In this document: positions 24,993 to 33,944 of the stretch, in pieces
Layout: the number at the start of each line of letters is the position of its first letter
How positions within the stretch are numbered: position 1 is the first letter of the stretch
From: Planctomycetota bacterium
GTDB taxonomy: Bacteria > Planctomycetota > UBA8742 > UBA2392
DNA: 64,000 bases
Assembly: GCA_019912315.1 (NCBI GenBank)
Contig: JAIOJA010000037.1
Location: forward strand, 1 to 64,000
Direction: 5' to 3'
Program-made: the position numbers and the translations under genes
The notes under the pieces: model-generated
Databases searched by the model: none
What the model was told of the DNA's origin: nothing
What the model saw: the letters and a program-made list of their open reading frames with translations, nothing else

Positions 24993-27900
24993 GTGAGTGA
25001 GCCCGACCCAAGAACATTCGACTGGCCGATCCCCGAGCCCGGCAGCCCCGATGAAGAGGCGCTGAACGAGTCATTGCAGTACGCGGGCGAAGGCATCCAG
25101 GAAGACCTGCGCGAGTTGCCCGGTGACACGGCGGCGGCGTTCGTCGGGCTGTTGTCGGGCTGCTTTGATGAATCACCCGCGCCCACGGAATCCGTCACGG
25201 CGCTTGAGCGCCTGTTCGCCGGGGCCGACGATATCGGCGAGTTTGTACGCCTTGCCCTCACGCACAAGCAGGGCTTTCGCCGGTTGTTTCAACTTCTGGG
25301 GCATTCCCGTTGGCTCGGCGGCTACCTGGTGCGCCACGGGTGGCGTGAGTTCATAGCGGCGGACGTCGAAGAACTGAACGCGCCCGTCACGCGCGAGCTT
25401 GCAGCCGCATCCGCCCGTGAACGCATTCGCGACGGGGAGGAAACGGGCGCCGCATTGCGCCTGAACCACCGGCGTCTGCTCACGCGCGTGCTGTACCACG
25501 AGGTCATCGGCAGACGAGGTATCGAGGAAATCACGCGGGAAATCAGCGAACTCGCCGATGCCGCGCTTGAAGTCGCCCTTGAGCAGGCCTACGCGACGCT
25601 GGAAAGCAAACGCGGGCTGAAGCGCGCGCCGGACTTCCGCTTTTGTGTGATTGCCATGGGCAAACACGGCGCCAATGAGCTCAATTATTCGTCCGACATC
25701 GACGTGATGTTTCTGTTCGACGGCAGCGGCAGCGGACGCCTGGACGGGCAGGGCTATGCCGTCAAACTGGCTGAGACGCTGATTCCGCTGCTGGATACGG
25801 CGACCGAACACGGCAACGTATTTCGTGTGGACACACGCCTTCGCCCCGAGGGTTCGCGCGGGCGCCTGACGCGAGGGCTTGAGGCAACCGTTCAGTACTA
25901 CTACAGCTTCGGACGAACATGGGAGCGGCAGGCCCTGATCAAGGCCCGCGCCTGCGCCGGTGACCTTCCGCTTGGCAATGAGCTGATCCGCCGCCTGCAG
26001 GGGTGGATCTACCGCAAGTACCTGACGATTGAGGAAATCAACGAGATCAAGGGGCTGAAGCGCCGCATCGAGCAGCGCACCAGCGATCGCGACGAGGCCT
26101 TCGTCGATGTGAAAACCGGCTTCGGCGGCATTCGCGATATCGAGTTCGCCACCCAGTTCCTTCAGTTGCTGAACGGTGGACGCATTGAAAGCGTGCGCCA
26201 GAGCGCCACATTGCCTGGCCTGCAGGCGTTGGCCAGCGCCGGCGCATTGCGCGAGGACGAGGCAAAGACGCTCGCCGACGCCTACCGCTTTCTGCGCGGC
26301 GTGGAGCACCGCCTTCAGGTCTGGGACGGCTTCCACACCCACGCCCTGCCCGGTGACGCCGCCGAACTGAAGCGGCTGGGGCGCGCCATGGGCTACGGCG
26401 GTGGCACACTGGACCCTGCCAGGCGCCTGGTACACGACCTGCAATCCCACACGCTTCGCGCGCGAGGACTGATGCTGCGCCTGTTCGCAGATCTGTTCGA
26501 ACAGCACCCCAGCGCCGCAGAAAGCAGCCTGGTTCTTGACCCTGACCTGAATGAGCAGCAGGCCGAGGCTGTGCTCCGGGGTTACCGCTTCAAGGATCCC
26601 GGCGTGGCCTTCCGCACCATTCGGGAGCTCGCCCGCGAGAGCGAGGCCGGCGTCTACGAGGCGCGCGCGCGCAAGTACCTGGCGTCAATCATGCCGGCGC
26701 TGCTGGGGTATTGCGAGAATTCGCCGGACGCCGACTTCACCCTGCGGAATTTTGAGCGCATTACGTCGGCGCTGGGCGCCAAGACGATTCTGTTCGAGCT
26801 GATCGCCGAGGACCCGCGAGCCCTTGCGGTGTTCGGCGCGATCGCCGCCAACTCGGACTGGCTGACAGACATTTTGTCGCGCCGTCCGGGGCTGGTGGAC
26901 GAGTTTCTGGACGAGTTGCAGACCTTTGGTTCTCTGGACCGCGCGGCCCTGCGGCGTCAGCTTGCGCAGCGGATGCAGTTCGCAAGCGACGCGCTCGATG
27001 CGTTCTTCTGGGAGCGCGACGTTGAGTTGCTGCGCATCGGCCTGTTTGATTTGACGGGGCGTACGCCCTTACCCGAAACCTTGCGCGAACTGTCGGCGCT
27101 TGCGGAGGTGATGATTGACGCCGCGCTCGATGTCGCGATTGGCGAAGTACTGGACCGCGCCGGGCTGACGTTGTCCGGCGACCCGCGCGAGCACCTGGCG
27201 GTGATTGGCATGGGCAAGCTCGGCGCCGGCGCCATGAACTACGCCAGCGACCTCGACCTCGTGTTCGCCTACGATCCGGGCGCATTTGAGGACCATGGGA
27301 CCGCCCAATCGTTCTATGCCAAGGTCGTGCGCAAGGTGCTGAACCTGCTTAGCTCAACGGGCGAGCGCGGCAAGCTGTACGAGGTGGACCTGCGCCTGCG
27401 CCCTCGGGGCGGCGCCAGCACCCTGGCGGTCACGCTGGAAGAGCTTGAGCGCTACCTGAAGACCGAAGCGGGCTTCTGGGAACGCCTGGCGGGCTGCCGC
27501 GCGCGGGTGCTGAACCCGGACGGCGTCGCCGGCTCGCAGGCCGTGCGGATTTTCGAGGCGTTCGTGTACGGCGGCGAGAGCGATGCCGGGCAGACGCTTG
27601 CCATGCGGCATCGCCTTGAGCAGGAGTCGTCAAGCAGCGCGCTGAAACGCGGCGTGGGGGGGACGCTCGACATCGAGTTTCTTCTCGCGCACCTGCAGCT
27701 CAAGCACGCGAAGTCGTTTCCAGCCCTGCGCCAGCCTGATCTGTGGGAAGTTCTGGAAGTCGCGCGCGAGCACGAAATTGTGGACGCGCGCGCTTACGAC
27801 ATGATCGCGGGCTCGTACGCGTTCCTGCGGCAGGTCGTCAACCGCGTGCAGATTCTCGACGGCGTGTCGCGCCACGAGTTGCCCGAGGACGAGGCGCTGG

Positions 27901-28025
27901 AAGTGTTCGCCATGCGCATGGGCTACCGTCCCGGAGGCGGGCTGAGCGCGAAAGACCAATTGATGGAAGAACTGGATTGGCACCGCGGCAACGCGCGCGC
28001 GGCATTTCAGCGGTTCGTGGTGTGA
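24993..28025 (+). CDS. glnE: bifunctional glutamine synthetase adenylyltransferase / adenylyl-removing enzyme
   Basis: GlnE reversibly adenylylates glutamine synthetase in response to PII, tuning nitrogen assimilation. Both nucleotidyltransferase domains are present with their metal-binding DxD motifs: the N-terminal adenylyl-removing domain (GANELNYSSDIDVMFLF, near residue 230) and the C-terminal adenylyltransferase domain (LGAGAMNYASDLDLVFAYD, near residue 745). Each is followed by its helical domain (GFGGIRDIEFATQFLQL and VGGTLDIEFLLAHLQL). The length of 1010 residues is normal. The start is a GTG at 24993 with only a weak ribosome binding site. It ends one base from the stop of a convergent gene. 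No glnA or glnB is in view. Confidence 0.95.
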   Translation: MSEPDPRTFDWPIPEPGSPDEEALNESLQYAGEGIQEDLRELPGDTAAAFVGLLSGCFDESPAPTESVTALERLFAGADDIGEFVRLALTHKQGFRRLFQLLGHSRWLGGYLVRHGWREFIAADVEELNAPVTRELAAASARERIRDGEETGAALRLNHRRLLTRVLYHEVIGRRGIEEITREISELADAALEVALEQAYATLESKRGLKRAPDFRFCVIAMGKHGANELNYSSDIDVMFLFDGSGSGRLDGQGYAVKLAETLIPLLDTATEHGNVFRVDTRLRPEGSRGRLTRGLEATVQYYYSFGRTWERQALIKARACAGDLPLGNELIRRLQGWIYRKYLTIEEINEIKGLKRRIEQRTSDRDEAFVDVKTGFGGIRDIEFATQFLQLLNGGRIESVRQSATLPGLQALASAGALREDEAKTLADAYRFLRGVEHRLQVWDGFHTHALPGDAAELKRLGRAMGYGGGTLDPARRLVHDLQSHTLRARGLMLRLFADLFEQHPSAAESSLVLDPDLNEQQAEAVLRGYRFKDPGVAFRTIRELARESEAGVYEARARKYLASIMPALLGYCENSPDADFTLRNFERITSALGAKTILFELIAEDPRALAVFGAIAANSDWLTDILSRRPGLVDEFLDELQTFGSLDRAALRRQLAQRMQFASDALDAFFWERDVELLRIGLFDLTGRTPLPETLRELSALAEVMIDAALDVAIGEVLDRAGLTLSGDPREHLAVIGMGKLGAGAMNYASDLDLVFAYDPGAFEDHGTAQSFYAKVVRKVLNLLSSTGERGKLYEVDLRLRPRGGASTLAVTLEELERYLKTEAGFWERLAGCRARVLNPDGVAGSQAVRIFEAFVYGGESDAGQTLAMRHRLEQESSSSALKRGVGGTLDIEFLLAHLQLKHAKSFPALRQPDLWEVLEVAREHEIVDARAYDMIAGSYAFLRQVVNRVQILDGVSRHELPEDEALEVFAMRMGYRPGGGLSAKDQLMEELDWHRGNARAAFQRFVV

Positions 28026-28026
28026 A

Positions 28027-28782
28027 TCAGTCGGTCTTGTAGCTCTCGCCCTCTTTCAATTTCACGGGGCGGTCCTGCGCGTCCAGAATGGTCGCGATCA
28101 TGACCTCGTTCGTGGCGCCGGGGTACGTGAAGTCGATTCGCACTTCGCGCCCGCCGAGGTCCTTCATGGTCTGTCCTGACGCGTCGCCGAGCGTTTCACT
28201 GCTGGTCTCACGTGTTTCCGCCACGCCGATATCGAGCTTTAGCAGACGCGGACCAAGGCGAAAGTCCTCAATGGTATCCAGGTCCGGTACGTAGCTCAGG
28301 TCGCCAATCGGGTCGCCCGGTTTGTGGATGAACCGGGAGGACACGCGCCGCCCGCGCCGGAACATCATCACCTCAAACAGTGCGCGATCGACCGAGCCTC
28401 CGATGAACGTGATTCGGGCGCTGTCGCCGACCGTCACTTCAACGTGCCCGGAAATCCCGCTGTTCTTCGCGCCCTTCAGGGTCTGGATGCGGTACTCGTA
28501 TGTGCGTCCAAGGGCGACATCCTTGTCGGTCCATTGCAGGTCGCTGCCGTTGACTCTCGCCACTTCCGACAACCCCGCCGCTTCCTTGCCGCTGCGGTAG
28601 ATCACCACCATGTCCACTTTGGGCGCCGGCGGCAGGCTCCATGCCAGGCTGACCGTCTCTCCGCCTGCCAGCGCCAGCGGTGCGTCAGGCATCGGCAACT
28701 CCGCAGGCTGCGCGTTTGTACGCGTTCCCAGCACGGCGAACGCCGCCAGACACATCAACAGAAGTGGAAATCGTGCCGTCAT
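28027..28782 (-). CDS. exported protein with fibronectin-III-like N-terminal domain
   Basis: The ATG at 28782 gives a signal peptide (MTARFPLLLMCLAAFAVLG, cleavage near TNAQ). The frame stays open much further upstream, but that extension is antisense to mgtE and not real. Residues about 35-115 look like a fibronectin type III domain (VSLAWSLPPAPKVDMVVIYR, GRTYEYRIQTLKG). The rest is a beta-rich domain with no family I recognise (ARITFIGGSVDRALFEVMMF). It is convergent with glnE (stops one base apart) and divergent from mgtE (51 bases). Probably periplasmic or outer-surface; function unknown. Confidence 0.75.
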   Translation of the reverse strand: MTARFPLLLMCLAAFAVLGTRTNAQPAELPMPDAPLALAGGETVSLAWSLPPAPKVDMVVIYRSGKEAAGLSEVARVNGSDLQWTDKDVALGRTYEYRIQTLKGAKNSGISGHVEVTVGDSARITFIGGSVDRALFEVMMFRRGRRVSSRFIHKPGDPIGDLSYVPDLDTIEDFRLGPRLLKLDIGVAETRETSSETLGDASGQTMKDLGGREVRIDFTYPGATNEVMIATILDAQDRPVKLKEGESYKTD

Positions 28783-28833
28783 AGCCCCGATTGTGGCTTG
28801 TAGTGGACCCGTCGGGAATGCCAAATCCACACC

Positions 28834-30210
28834 ATGGCACTGGGACGACTGATTACACCCGAGATTTCCGAGATGCTGCAATCCGGTGATTACACCGGCT
28901 TTCGCGCGCTCTCGGATGAACTGCACCCGGCCGACATGGCTGAGGTAATCGAATCCGTGCCCGCCGAGCGCCTGCTGGTGGCGTTTCTTGCCCTGGCTCG
29001 CAACCGCCAACCGGAAGTGTTCGAGTACCTCGACCCGAACACCCAGACCCGCCTGCTGGATGACTTCAACCCGGACGTCATGTCCCGCCTGCTGAATGAC
29101 CTGTCCGACGACGTGCGCACGGACCTGCTTGGTGAGTTGCCGGCCCAGGTAACCCGCCGATTGCTGGAATCCCTGAGCCCCGAGCAGCGCAAGCGCGCCC
29201 TGGCGCTGCTCGGCTACCCGGCCGACAGCGCCGGGCGCCTGATGACGCCCGAGTTTCTCCACGTGAACGCCGACGCGACCGCCCTGGATGTGCTGGCCAA
29301 GGTACGCCGCCTGGCCGACGAAGTGGAGACGGTGTACGTGATCTACGTGATTGACTCCGCCAACACGCTGCTCGGCACCGTCAGTTTGCGCGACGTTGTG
29401 ATCGCCAGAGAGCACCAGAAGGTCCGCGAGTTCATGACCGAGAACGTCGCGCACGTCACAACGCACGAAGATCGCGAAGACGCCCTGACCCTGATGCGCG
29501 ACTACGACCTACTGGCCGTGCCGGTGGTTGACTCGCAAGAGCGGCTGGTCGGGATCGTGACTTTCGACGATCTTTCCGACGTGCAGGAAGACGAAGCCAC
29601 GGAAGACATTCTGAAGATGCACGGTGTGGCGACACAGCAGGACGACTACTTCACGGCCACGTACTTCAAGCGCTTTCGCAGCCGCGTGATCTGGCTGGTC
29701 GCCCTGGCGGTGGTCGGAACCGGCAGTGTGCTGGTGCAGCAGGTATACAACCCGGTGATCGCGCAGCTTTCGTTGCTGGCGGCGTACATCACGCTGCTTA
29801 CCGCGAGCGGCGGCAACGTCGGCACGCAGAGCGCAGGCATTCTGATTCGCGCGATTTCCACCGACGAAGTGGACCGCCCGCGCCTGACCCGCATCTTCTT
29901 CGGCGAAATCCTGATCGGTGTGGCGCTGGCGCTGACCCTGGCGGCCATCGGCACCGGGCTTGTCTTCGCCCGTGGCGCCGATCCCAACGTACTGGGCGGC
30001 CACGACGTATGGGAAGTCGCGACCATCGTAGGCGTTTCAATGTTCATGGCGGTTTTGACCACGAACACGCTGGGTGCGGCCATTCCCCTCATCATGCGGC
30101 GCATCAAGGTGGACCCGGCCGTTACCGCCGGTCCGTTCATCACGACGGCGGCGGATATTGTGACGGTGCTGGTGTACTTTAACGTGGCCCAGGCGATCTT
30201 GCTGGACTGA
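28834..30210 (+). CDS. mgtE: MgtE-family magnesium transporter
   Basis: This is a dimeric Mg2+ channel/transporter of the inner membrane, gated by cytoplasmic Mg2+. The MgtE N domain (about 1-130, a superhelix with LHPADMAEVIESVP and SPEQRKRALALLGYP) is followed by a CBS pair (about 133-255) with VGIVTFDDLSDV. Five membrane helices follow, including the pore-motif region LLTASGGNVGTQSA and the conserved KVDPAVTAGPFITTAADI. Length and domain order are those of the family. Its stop abuts the stop of a convergent gene at 30211 with no intergenic DNA. No Mg2+ riboswitch leader is possible, since only 51 bases separate it from the divergent gene. Confidence 0.95.
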   Translation: MALGRLITPEISEMLQSGDYTGFRALSDELHPADMAEVIESVPAERLLVAFLALARNRQPEVFEYLDPNTQTRLLDDFNPDVMSRLLNDLSDDVRTDLLGELPAQVTRRLLESLSPEQRKRALALLGYPADSAGRLMTPEFLHVNADATALDVLAKVRRLADEVETVYVIYVIDSANTLLGTVSLRDVVIAREHQKVREFMTENVAHVTTHEDREDALTLMRDYDLLAVPVVDSQERLVGIVTFDDLSDVQEDEATEDILKMHGVATQQDDYFTATYFKRFRSRVIWLVALAVVGTGSVLVQQVYNPVIAQLSLLAAYITLLTASGGNVGTQSAGILIRAISTDEVDRPRLTRIFFGEILIGVALALTLAAIGTGLVFARGADPNVLGGHDVWEVATIVGVSMFMAVLTTNTLGAAIPLIMRRIKVDPAVTAGPFITTAADIVTVLVYFNVAQAILLD

Positions 30211-31755
30211 TCACCGGGCGTTGAGCGTGGCCTTCTTGAACAGGTCGTCCCAGGCGGCGATAACGCCCCGGGCCTTCAGGTCTTCCCCGCTTCGCAGCTT
30301 GCCGATCTGGTCGTTGCGCTCTTTCGGGAAGCGCATACTGACCTTGGTGTCACCGCCCTTGACGTGCGCCTCTACCGTTTTGCCGTCGCGCAGGTTGTCG
30401 GGCGTGTCGAAACCCCAGGTGGAATCAACGCGCTCGACCACCAGTTCGACTTCAAAGCTGGTGCTCCTGTTCGCCTCGATCAGTTTTTCGCGGTCGCCCG
30501 ACATTTTCGAGCTGTCGAGCAACTGAGCGAGAATCGAATCGAAGCTGCCTCCCGCAACGGGTGCCGGCTCTGTGGGGGTCTGCACCGGCGTGGTTTCAAT
30601 CGGCACCGGATCATCAAAGGCGTTGCCAGCGTCGGGCTCGTCGAACGCGCTCTTGCCGGTGTCGCGCTCGATAGCCTTCGAATCCCAGGCGTCCATGGGG
30701 TTGTAGGCGTCCAGGGCGTCGCGACCGCCAGTGTTGCTGGCGGCGAACACGTCCGAAACATCCTGGTCGGCAAACGCGTTGCTTGCGGCGTTGTCCATGG
30801 AGTCAGACCGTGCCACTTCATGCAGCACGTCCGGGCTCACTTCGCCCTTCTCAAGCTTCTGCTCATACTGATGCAGCACGTCGGCCATCTGGCTCATCGC
30901 GCCGGCGCGTGTCGCCGGGTCTTCGTCCGGGGCAGCCTGGCGCGTTTTGGTCGCCCCGCGTCGCGCCTGCTTGTCGAAGAACTCGCTTCCCAGTATTTCC
31001 GCGGCGGCGGCGCTGCTTGAAACGGGCGTCTGGCGGTTTGACTTCGGGGCCGCTTTGACGGCCGGCTTTGACGCCTTCTTGCCGCCACCCTGGCGATCCA
31101 GCAACTCCTGGTACGCGGCGTCGAAGGTCTGCACCAGGTAGGAGAGGTCGCTGAACATGGCGTCCAGTTTCGTGAGGTCGCCGGTCATGCCGCTGTGTTC
31201 GACCAGTATCTTGCGCTGGTCAATACGAATACCCGGGTGGCGCGCCACCACGTACAACAAGGCCTGTTTGACCTGCGGCATGTTCAGCAGGTCGTGAATC
31301 CCCAGCAGGTCCTGGCCCTTGATGATGAACGCGTCATCGAGCTGGCGGTCGCCGGTCTGCACGTCCTGCCCGCCGAGTGCCTTGCCTACCTTGGAGAAGA
31401 AACCTTCCTTATAGAGCACAAGTCCCTGCGGCATGGGCGCGTTTACAGTTGCGTGGTGCTGCGTGTAAGTGCTGCGGTTCTTGCCGCTGCCGCGGACGAC
31501 CGTGTTGAGACCGATCCAGGTGGGGCCGAACCACCCCTGGATGGTCGGGCGGTTTGTCGCCCCCTGCACCTGCAAGTTGTGGTTGCGGGCGAATTGCAGC
31601 CACGCTTCACGGATCTTCTTCTGATGATTGACGGACCAGATCACCAGGGCGATGACACCGGCAATGACGGCAAAGACAAAGCACATGCCGATGGAGTCGC
31701 CGACCAAAATAATGGAAGCAAGTGAGTGCATGGAGTCAGTGTACATTTCCGCCAT
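30211..31755 (-). CDS. membrane-anchored protein of unknown function
   Basis: One membrane segment near the N-terminus (about 20-42, GMCFVFAVIAGVIALVIWSV) is followed by a globular domain (about 45-235) with IREAWLQFARNHNLQVQG. This stretch resembles the start of DUF3137-like proteins, though I am not certain. The middle (about 240-410) is low-complexity, rich in Ala, Asp, Ser and Thr and probably disordered. A C-terminal domain (about 415-510) has VELVVERVDSTWGF and VKGGDTKVSMRFP. Of three nearby ATGs I keep 31755 because GGAG lies about 10 bases upstream; 31746 and 31731 are alternatives. It is convergent with mgtE. Confidence 0.7.
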   Translation of the reverse strand: MAEMYTDSMHSLASIILVGDSIGMCFVFAVIAGVIALVIWSVNHQKKIREAWLQFARNHNLQVQGATNRPTIQGWFGPTWIGLNTVVRGSGKNRSTYTQHHATVNAPMPQGLVLYKEGFFSKVGKALGGQDVQTGDRQLDDAFIIKGQDLLGIHDLLNMPQVKQALLYVVARHPGIRIDQRKILVEHSGMTGDLTKLDAMFSDLSYLVQTFDAAYQELLDRQGGGKKASKPAVKAAPKSNRQTPVSSSAAAAEILGSEFFDKQARRGATKTRQAAPDEDPATRAGAMSQMADVLHQYEQKLEKGEVSPDVLHEVARSDSMDNAASNAFADQDVSDVFAASNTGGRDALDAYNPMDAWDSKAIERDTGKSAFDEPDAGNAFDDPVPIETTPVQTPTEPAPVAGGSFDSILAQLLDSSKMSGDREKLIEANRSTSFEVELVVERVDSTWGFDTPDNLRDGKTVEAHVKGGDTKVSMRFPKERNDQIGKLRSGEDLKARGVIAAWDDLFKKATLNAR

Positions 31756-31807
31756 CCGGATGCCGCTCCAACTGTGGGTGTCGTTTGTAGCGTTCGTGGT
31801 GTCCGGC

Positions 31808-32506
31808 TCAATGAGCTGTCGGGTCTGTCAGACTCCAGGGCCCGCGCCTGGTTGGCATCGCCAGCGCCTCTTGCAGGCTCACAAGATATTCCGCCCGCGG
31901 AATCTCGCGCGCGCCGAAACGCTCCAGGTGGTCGGTGTGCACCTGAGCGTCCACAAAGTGAAAGCCCCACAACTTGAGCTGGTTGACCAGGCTGACAAAG
32001 GCGATCTTGGATGCGTCCGGTGCATGGGCGAACATGGACTCGCCAAAAAACGCCCCGCCCAACGACAGCCCGTACAGCCCGCCGACCAGCTTGCCATCCT
32101 GCCAGGCTTCGGCGCTGTGGGCGAAACCCAGCTCATGCAGTCGCGTGTACGCCTGCGCCAGTTCATCCGTGATCCAGGTGCCCTTCTGCCCGCGCCGTCG
32201 GGTTTTGCCGCAGGCCTCGATCACGCCGGCAAAATCCGTGTCGAGCCGGATTTCATAGGGCGCCTTGCGCATGGTCTGGCGCAGGCTGCGGGAGACCCGC
32301 AAATCGTTCAGCGGCAGCACCATGCGCGGGTCCGGGCTGAACCACAGCAATGGCCAGCCCTTGTGGGGCCAGGGAAAGATACCGACGGAGTACGCGGCCA
32401 ACACGCGCTCCGGCGAAAGGTCACCCCCGACAGCCAACAGCCCGTCCGGCTCGGCTTCGCAGGGGTCGGGAAAAGCGATTTCGGACGGAAGCTCGTAGAC
32501 GGGCAT
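31808..32506 (-). CDS. aat: leucyl/phenylalanyl-tRNA--protein transferase
   Basis: Aat adds Leu or Phe to N-terminal Arg/Lys of proteins, marking them for ClpS/ClpAP degradation by the N-degron rule. The family hallmarks are all present: GLLAVGGDLSPERVLAAYSVGIFPW, LLWFSPDPRMVLP, TWITDELAQAYTRLHELGFAHSAEAW, LVGGLYGLSLGGAFFGESMFA and AQVHTDHLERFGAREIPR. The length of 232 residues is typical. The enzyme is cytoplasmic. It stands alone between two unrelated genes, and clpS/clpA are not in the window. Confidence 0.96.
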   Translation of the reverse strand: MPVYELPSEIAFPDPCEAEPDGLLAVGGDLSPERVLAAYSVGIFPWPHKGWPLLWFSPDPRMVLPLNDLRVSRSLRQTMRKAPYEIRLDTDFAGVIEACGKTRRRGQKGTWITDELAQAYTRLHELGFAHSAEAWQDGKLVGGLYGLSLGGAFFGESMFAHAPDASKIAFVSLVNQLKLWGFHFVDAQVHTDHLERFGAREIPRAEYLVSLQEALAMPTRRGPWSLTDPTAH

Positions 32507-32629
32507 TGGTACAGGTTACCCGCCGACACGACACGGAACACTATGGGGCCGCGCGCGGTATTCCTGTCAGGCGGTGCACGCCGGCGGTACTTAATGGCAC
32601 AATGCTGCGCCCTATAAGTGAGGTTACCC

Positions 32630-33472
32630 ATGCGTATTTTCGAGCCGCACATCCACATGATCAGCCGCGTCACGGACGACTACGAGAAAATGGCCGCGGC
32701 CGGCATCACCCACATCACCGAGCCGGCCTTCTGGCTGGGTCAGCCGCGCACCAACGTCGGCACCTTCGTTGACTACTTCAAACATTTGACCGAGTACGAA
32801 GTCGCCCGCGCCGCCGACTACGGCATCAAACACTTCTGTACAATCGGGCTGAATCCGAAAGAGGCCAACGACGACCGCGTGAACAAGGACGTCATGGCCA
32901 TCATGCCGGAGTGGGTCAAACACCCGCTGTGCCTGGCGATCGGCGAAATCGGGCTCGACTCACACACGGAAACCGAAGAGGAATTCCTGCGCCAGCAGCT
33001 CGACCTCGCCAAGACCAGCAAGATGCCGATCATGGTGCACACCCCGCACCGCGAGAAGTTCAAGGGCACCCAACGCATCATCGACATCTGCAAAGACGTC
33101 GGCATGGACCCGGACTTCTGTTTGATCGACCACAACAACGAAGAGACGATTCCCATCACCAAGGAAGCGGGCTACTGGGCCGGACATACCGTTTACCCGG
33201 TAACCAAGCTGAGCCCGGAGCGTGCTACGAACATCCTCAAGAAATTCGGCACAGAGCGCATGATGTTGAATTCTTCAGCCGACTGGGGCCCCAGCGACTG
33301 CCTCAATGTACCCAAGACCGTCGGCGAACTTCGCCGCAACGGCTTCACCGAAGAAGACATCCAGCGCGTGGTATGGGACAACCCGTTCAACTTCTACGCC
33401 CAGTCAGGCAAGCTCAACGAAGAGCGCGAAAAGGTCAAACACACCTTCCTGCCCGAAAGCGTGGCGGTGTAG
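32630..33472 (+). CDS. TatD-family metal-dependent hydrolase, EboB-like
   Basis: The start at 32630 has GAGG at good spacing. This is a TIM-barrel amidohydrolase of the TatD group: FEPHIHM near the N-terminus (first metal site), GEIGLDSHTETEEEF (Glu site), MVHTPH and LIDHNNEETIP (His sites), and a late SSADWGPSDCL (Asp site). The phrases HMISRVTDDYEKMA, EPAFWLGQPRT, GTFVDYFKHLT, WAGHTVYPVTKLSPER and NPFNFYAQSG match my recollection of the TatD-like EboB proteins of the ebo metabolite-transport clusters. No other ebo gene is next to it. Substrate unknown. It has its own terminator. Confidence 0.85.
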   Translation: MRIFEPHIHMISRVTDDYEKMAAAGITHITEPAFWLGQPRTNVGTFVDYFKHLTEYEVARAADYGIKHFCTIGLNPKEANDDRVNKDVMAIMPEWVKHPLCLAIGEIGLDSHTETEEEFLRQQLDLAKTSKMPIMVHTPHREKFKGTQRIIDICKDVGMDPDFCLIDHNNEETIPITKEAGYWAGHTVYPVTKLSPERATNILKKFGTERMMLNSSADWGPSDCLNVPKTVGELRRNGFTEEDIQRVVWDNPFNFYAQSGKLNEEREKVKHTFLPESVAV

Positions 33473-33484
33473 CACAAGCCAAGG

Positions 33485-33517
33485 AGCCCCTACCGCAAGG
33501 TCGGGGCTTTTTCTTTG
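33485..33517 (+). terminator. Rho-independent terminator of the TatD-family gene
   Basis: The hairpin AGCCCC-T-ACC-GCAA-GGT-C-GGGGCT is followed by TTTTCTTT, beginning 13 bases after the stop codon. It is a classic intrinsic terminator with a GNRA-type loop. Confidence 0.85.
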
Positions 33518-33540
33518 TCAGGCTCTGCGGTCCCCGATTG

Positions 33541-33909
33541 CTAAACGGTGAAGTATTCGATCAGGGCGATCACGAGCCAGACTAACGAAACAATGCCTAT
33601 CACAGCCGGTATGGCGAGAATGAGCATGCAACTCAGATCACCGCCACACCCTCGGGCAGTCTGATTTTGAACCGACTCAAAGTCCTGCGCCATCCAGTCC
33701 GCTAGAAAATCTGGCGGATACTCAAACTCGCCGCCTGTCTTGATCAGCGCCGAGACCTGTTTCAGAGACTCCGGTGGCATATGGTGGTCAGTCAGAATGA
33801 CGGACTTCGCCATCTCCTCGTCCGTCTCCGGCATGAAATCGCACTTGGAACATGGCGTCCACGCGCCGAATTTCTCTTCCCCACACTTGATGCAGACAGC
33901 CATCGTCAT
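33541..33909 (-). CDS. small zinc-ribbon membrane protein
   Basis: This is a 122-residue protein with an N-terminal zinc ribbon (Cys6 and Cys9 in CIKC, Cys20 and Cys23 in CSKC). A short soluble region rich in acidic residues follows, then a C-terminal hydrophobic segment (about 93-118, SCMLILAIPAVIGIVSLVWL). The layout is a cytoplasmic zinc ribbon tethered to the membrane. It matches no family that I recognise. The start could be Met1 (33909) or Met3. The gene lies 35 bases downstream of the DUF1015 gene on the same strand, so it may be read through from the serine cassette, with no evident functional link. Confidence 0.65.
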   Translation of the reverse strand: MTMAVCIKCGEEKFGAWTPCSKCDFMPETDEEMAKSVILTDHHMPPESLKQVSALIKTGGEFEYPPDFLADWMAQDFESVQNQTARGCGGDLSCMLILAIPAVIGIVSLVWLVIALIEYFTV

Positions 33910-33944
33910 GATGCGATGCTCTCAATTGCGGTTTTGCAGAACAA

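Noticed and set aside
28783-29466. Upstream extension of the fibronectin-like protein to 479 residues
   Set aside because: The extension is antisense to the N domain of mgtE, and a signal peptide starts at the internal ATG at 28782.
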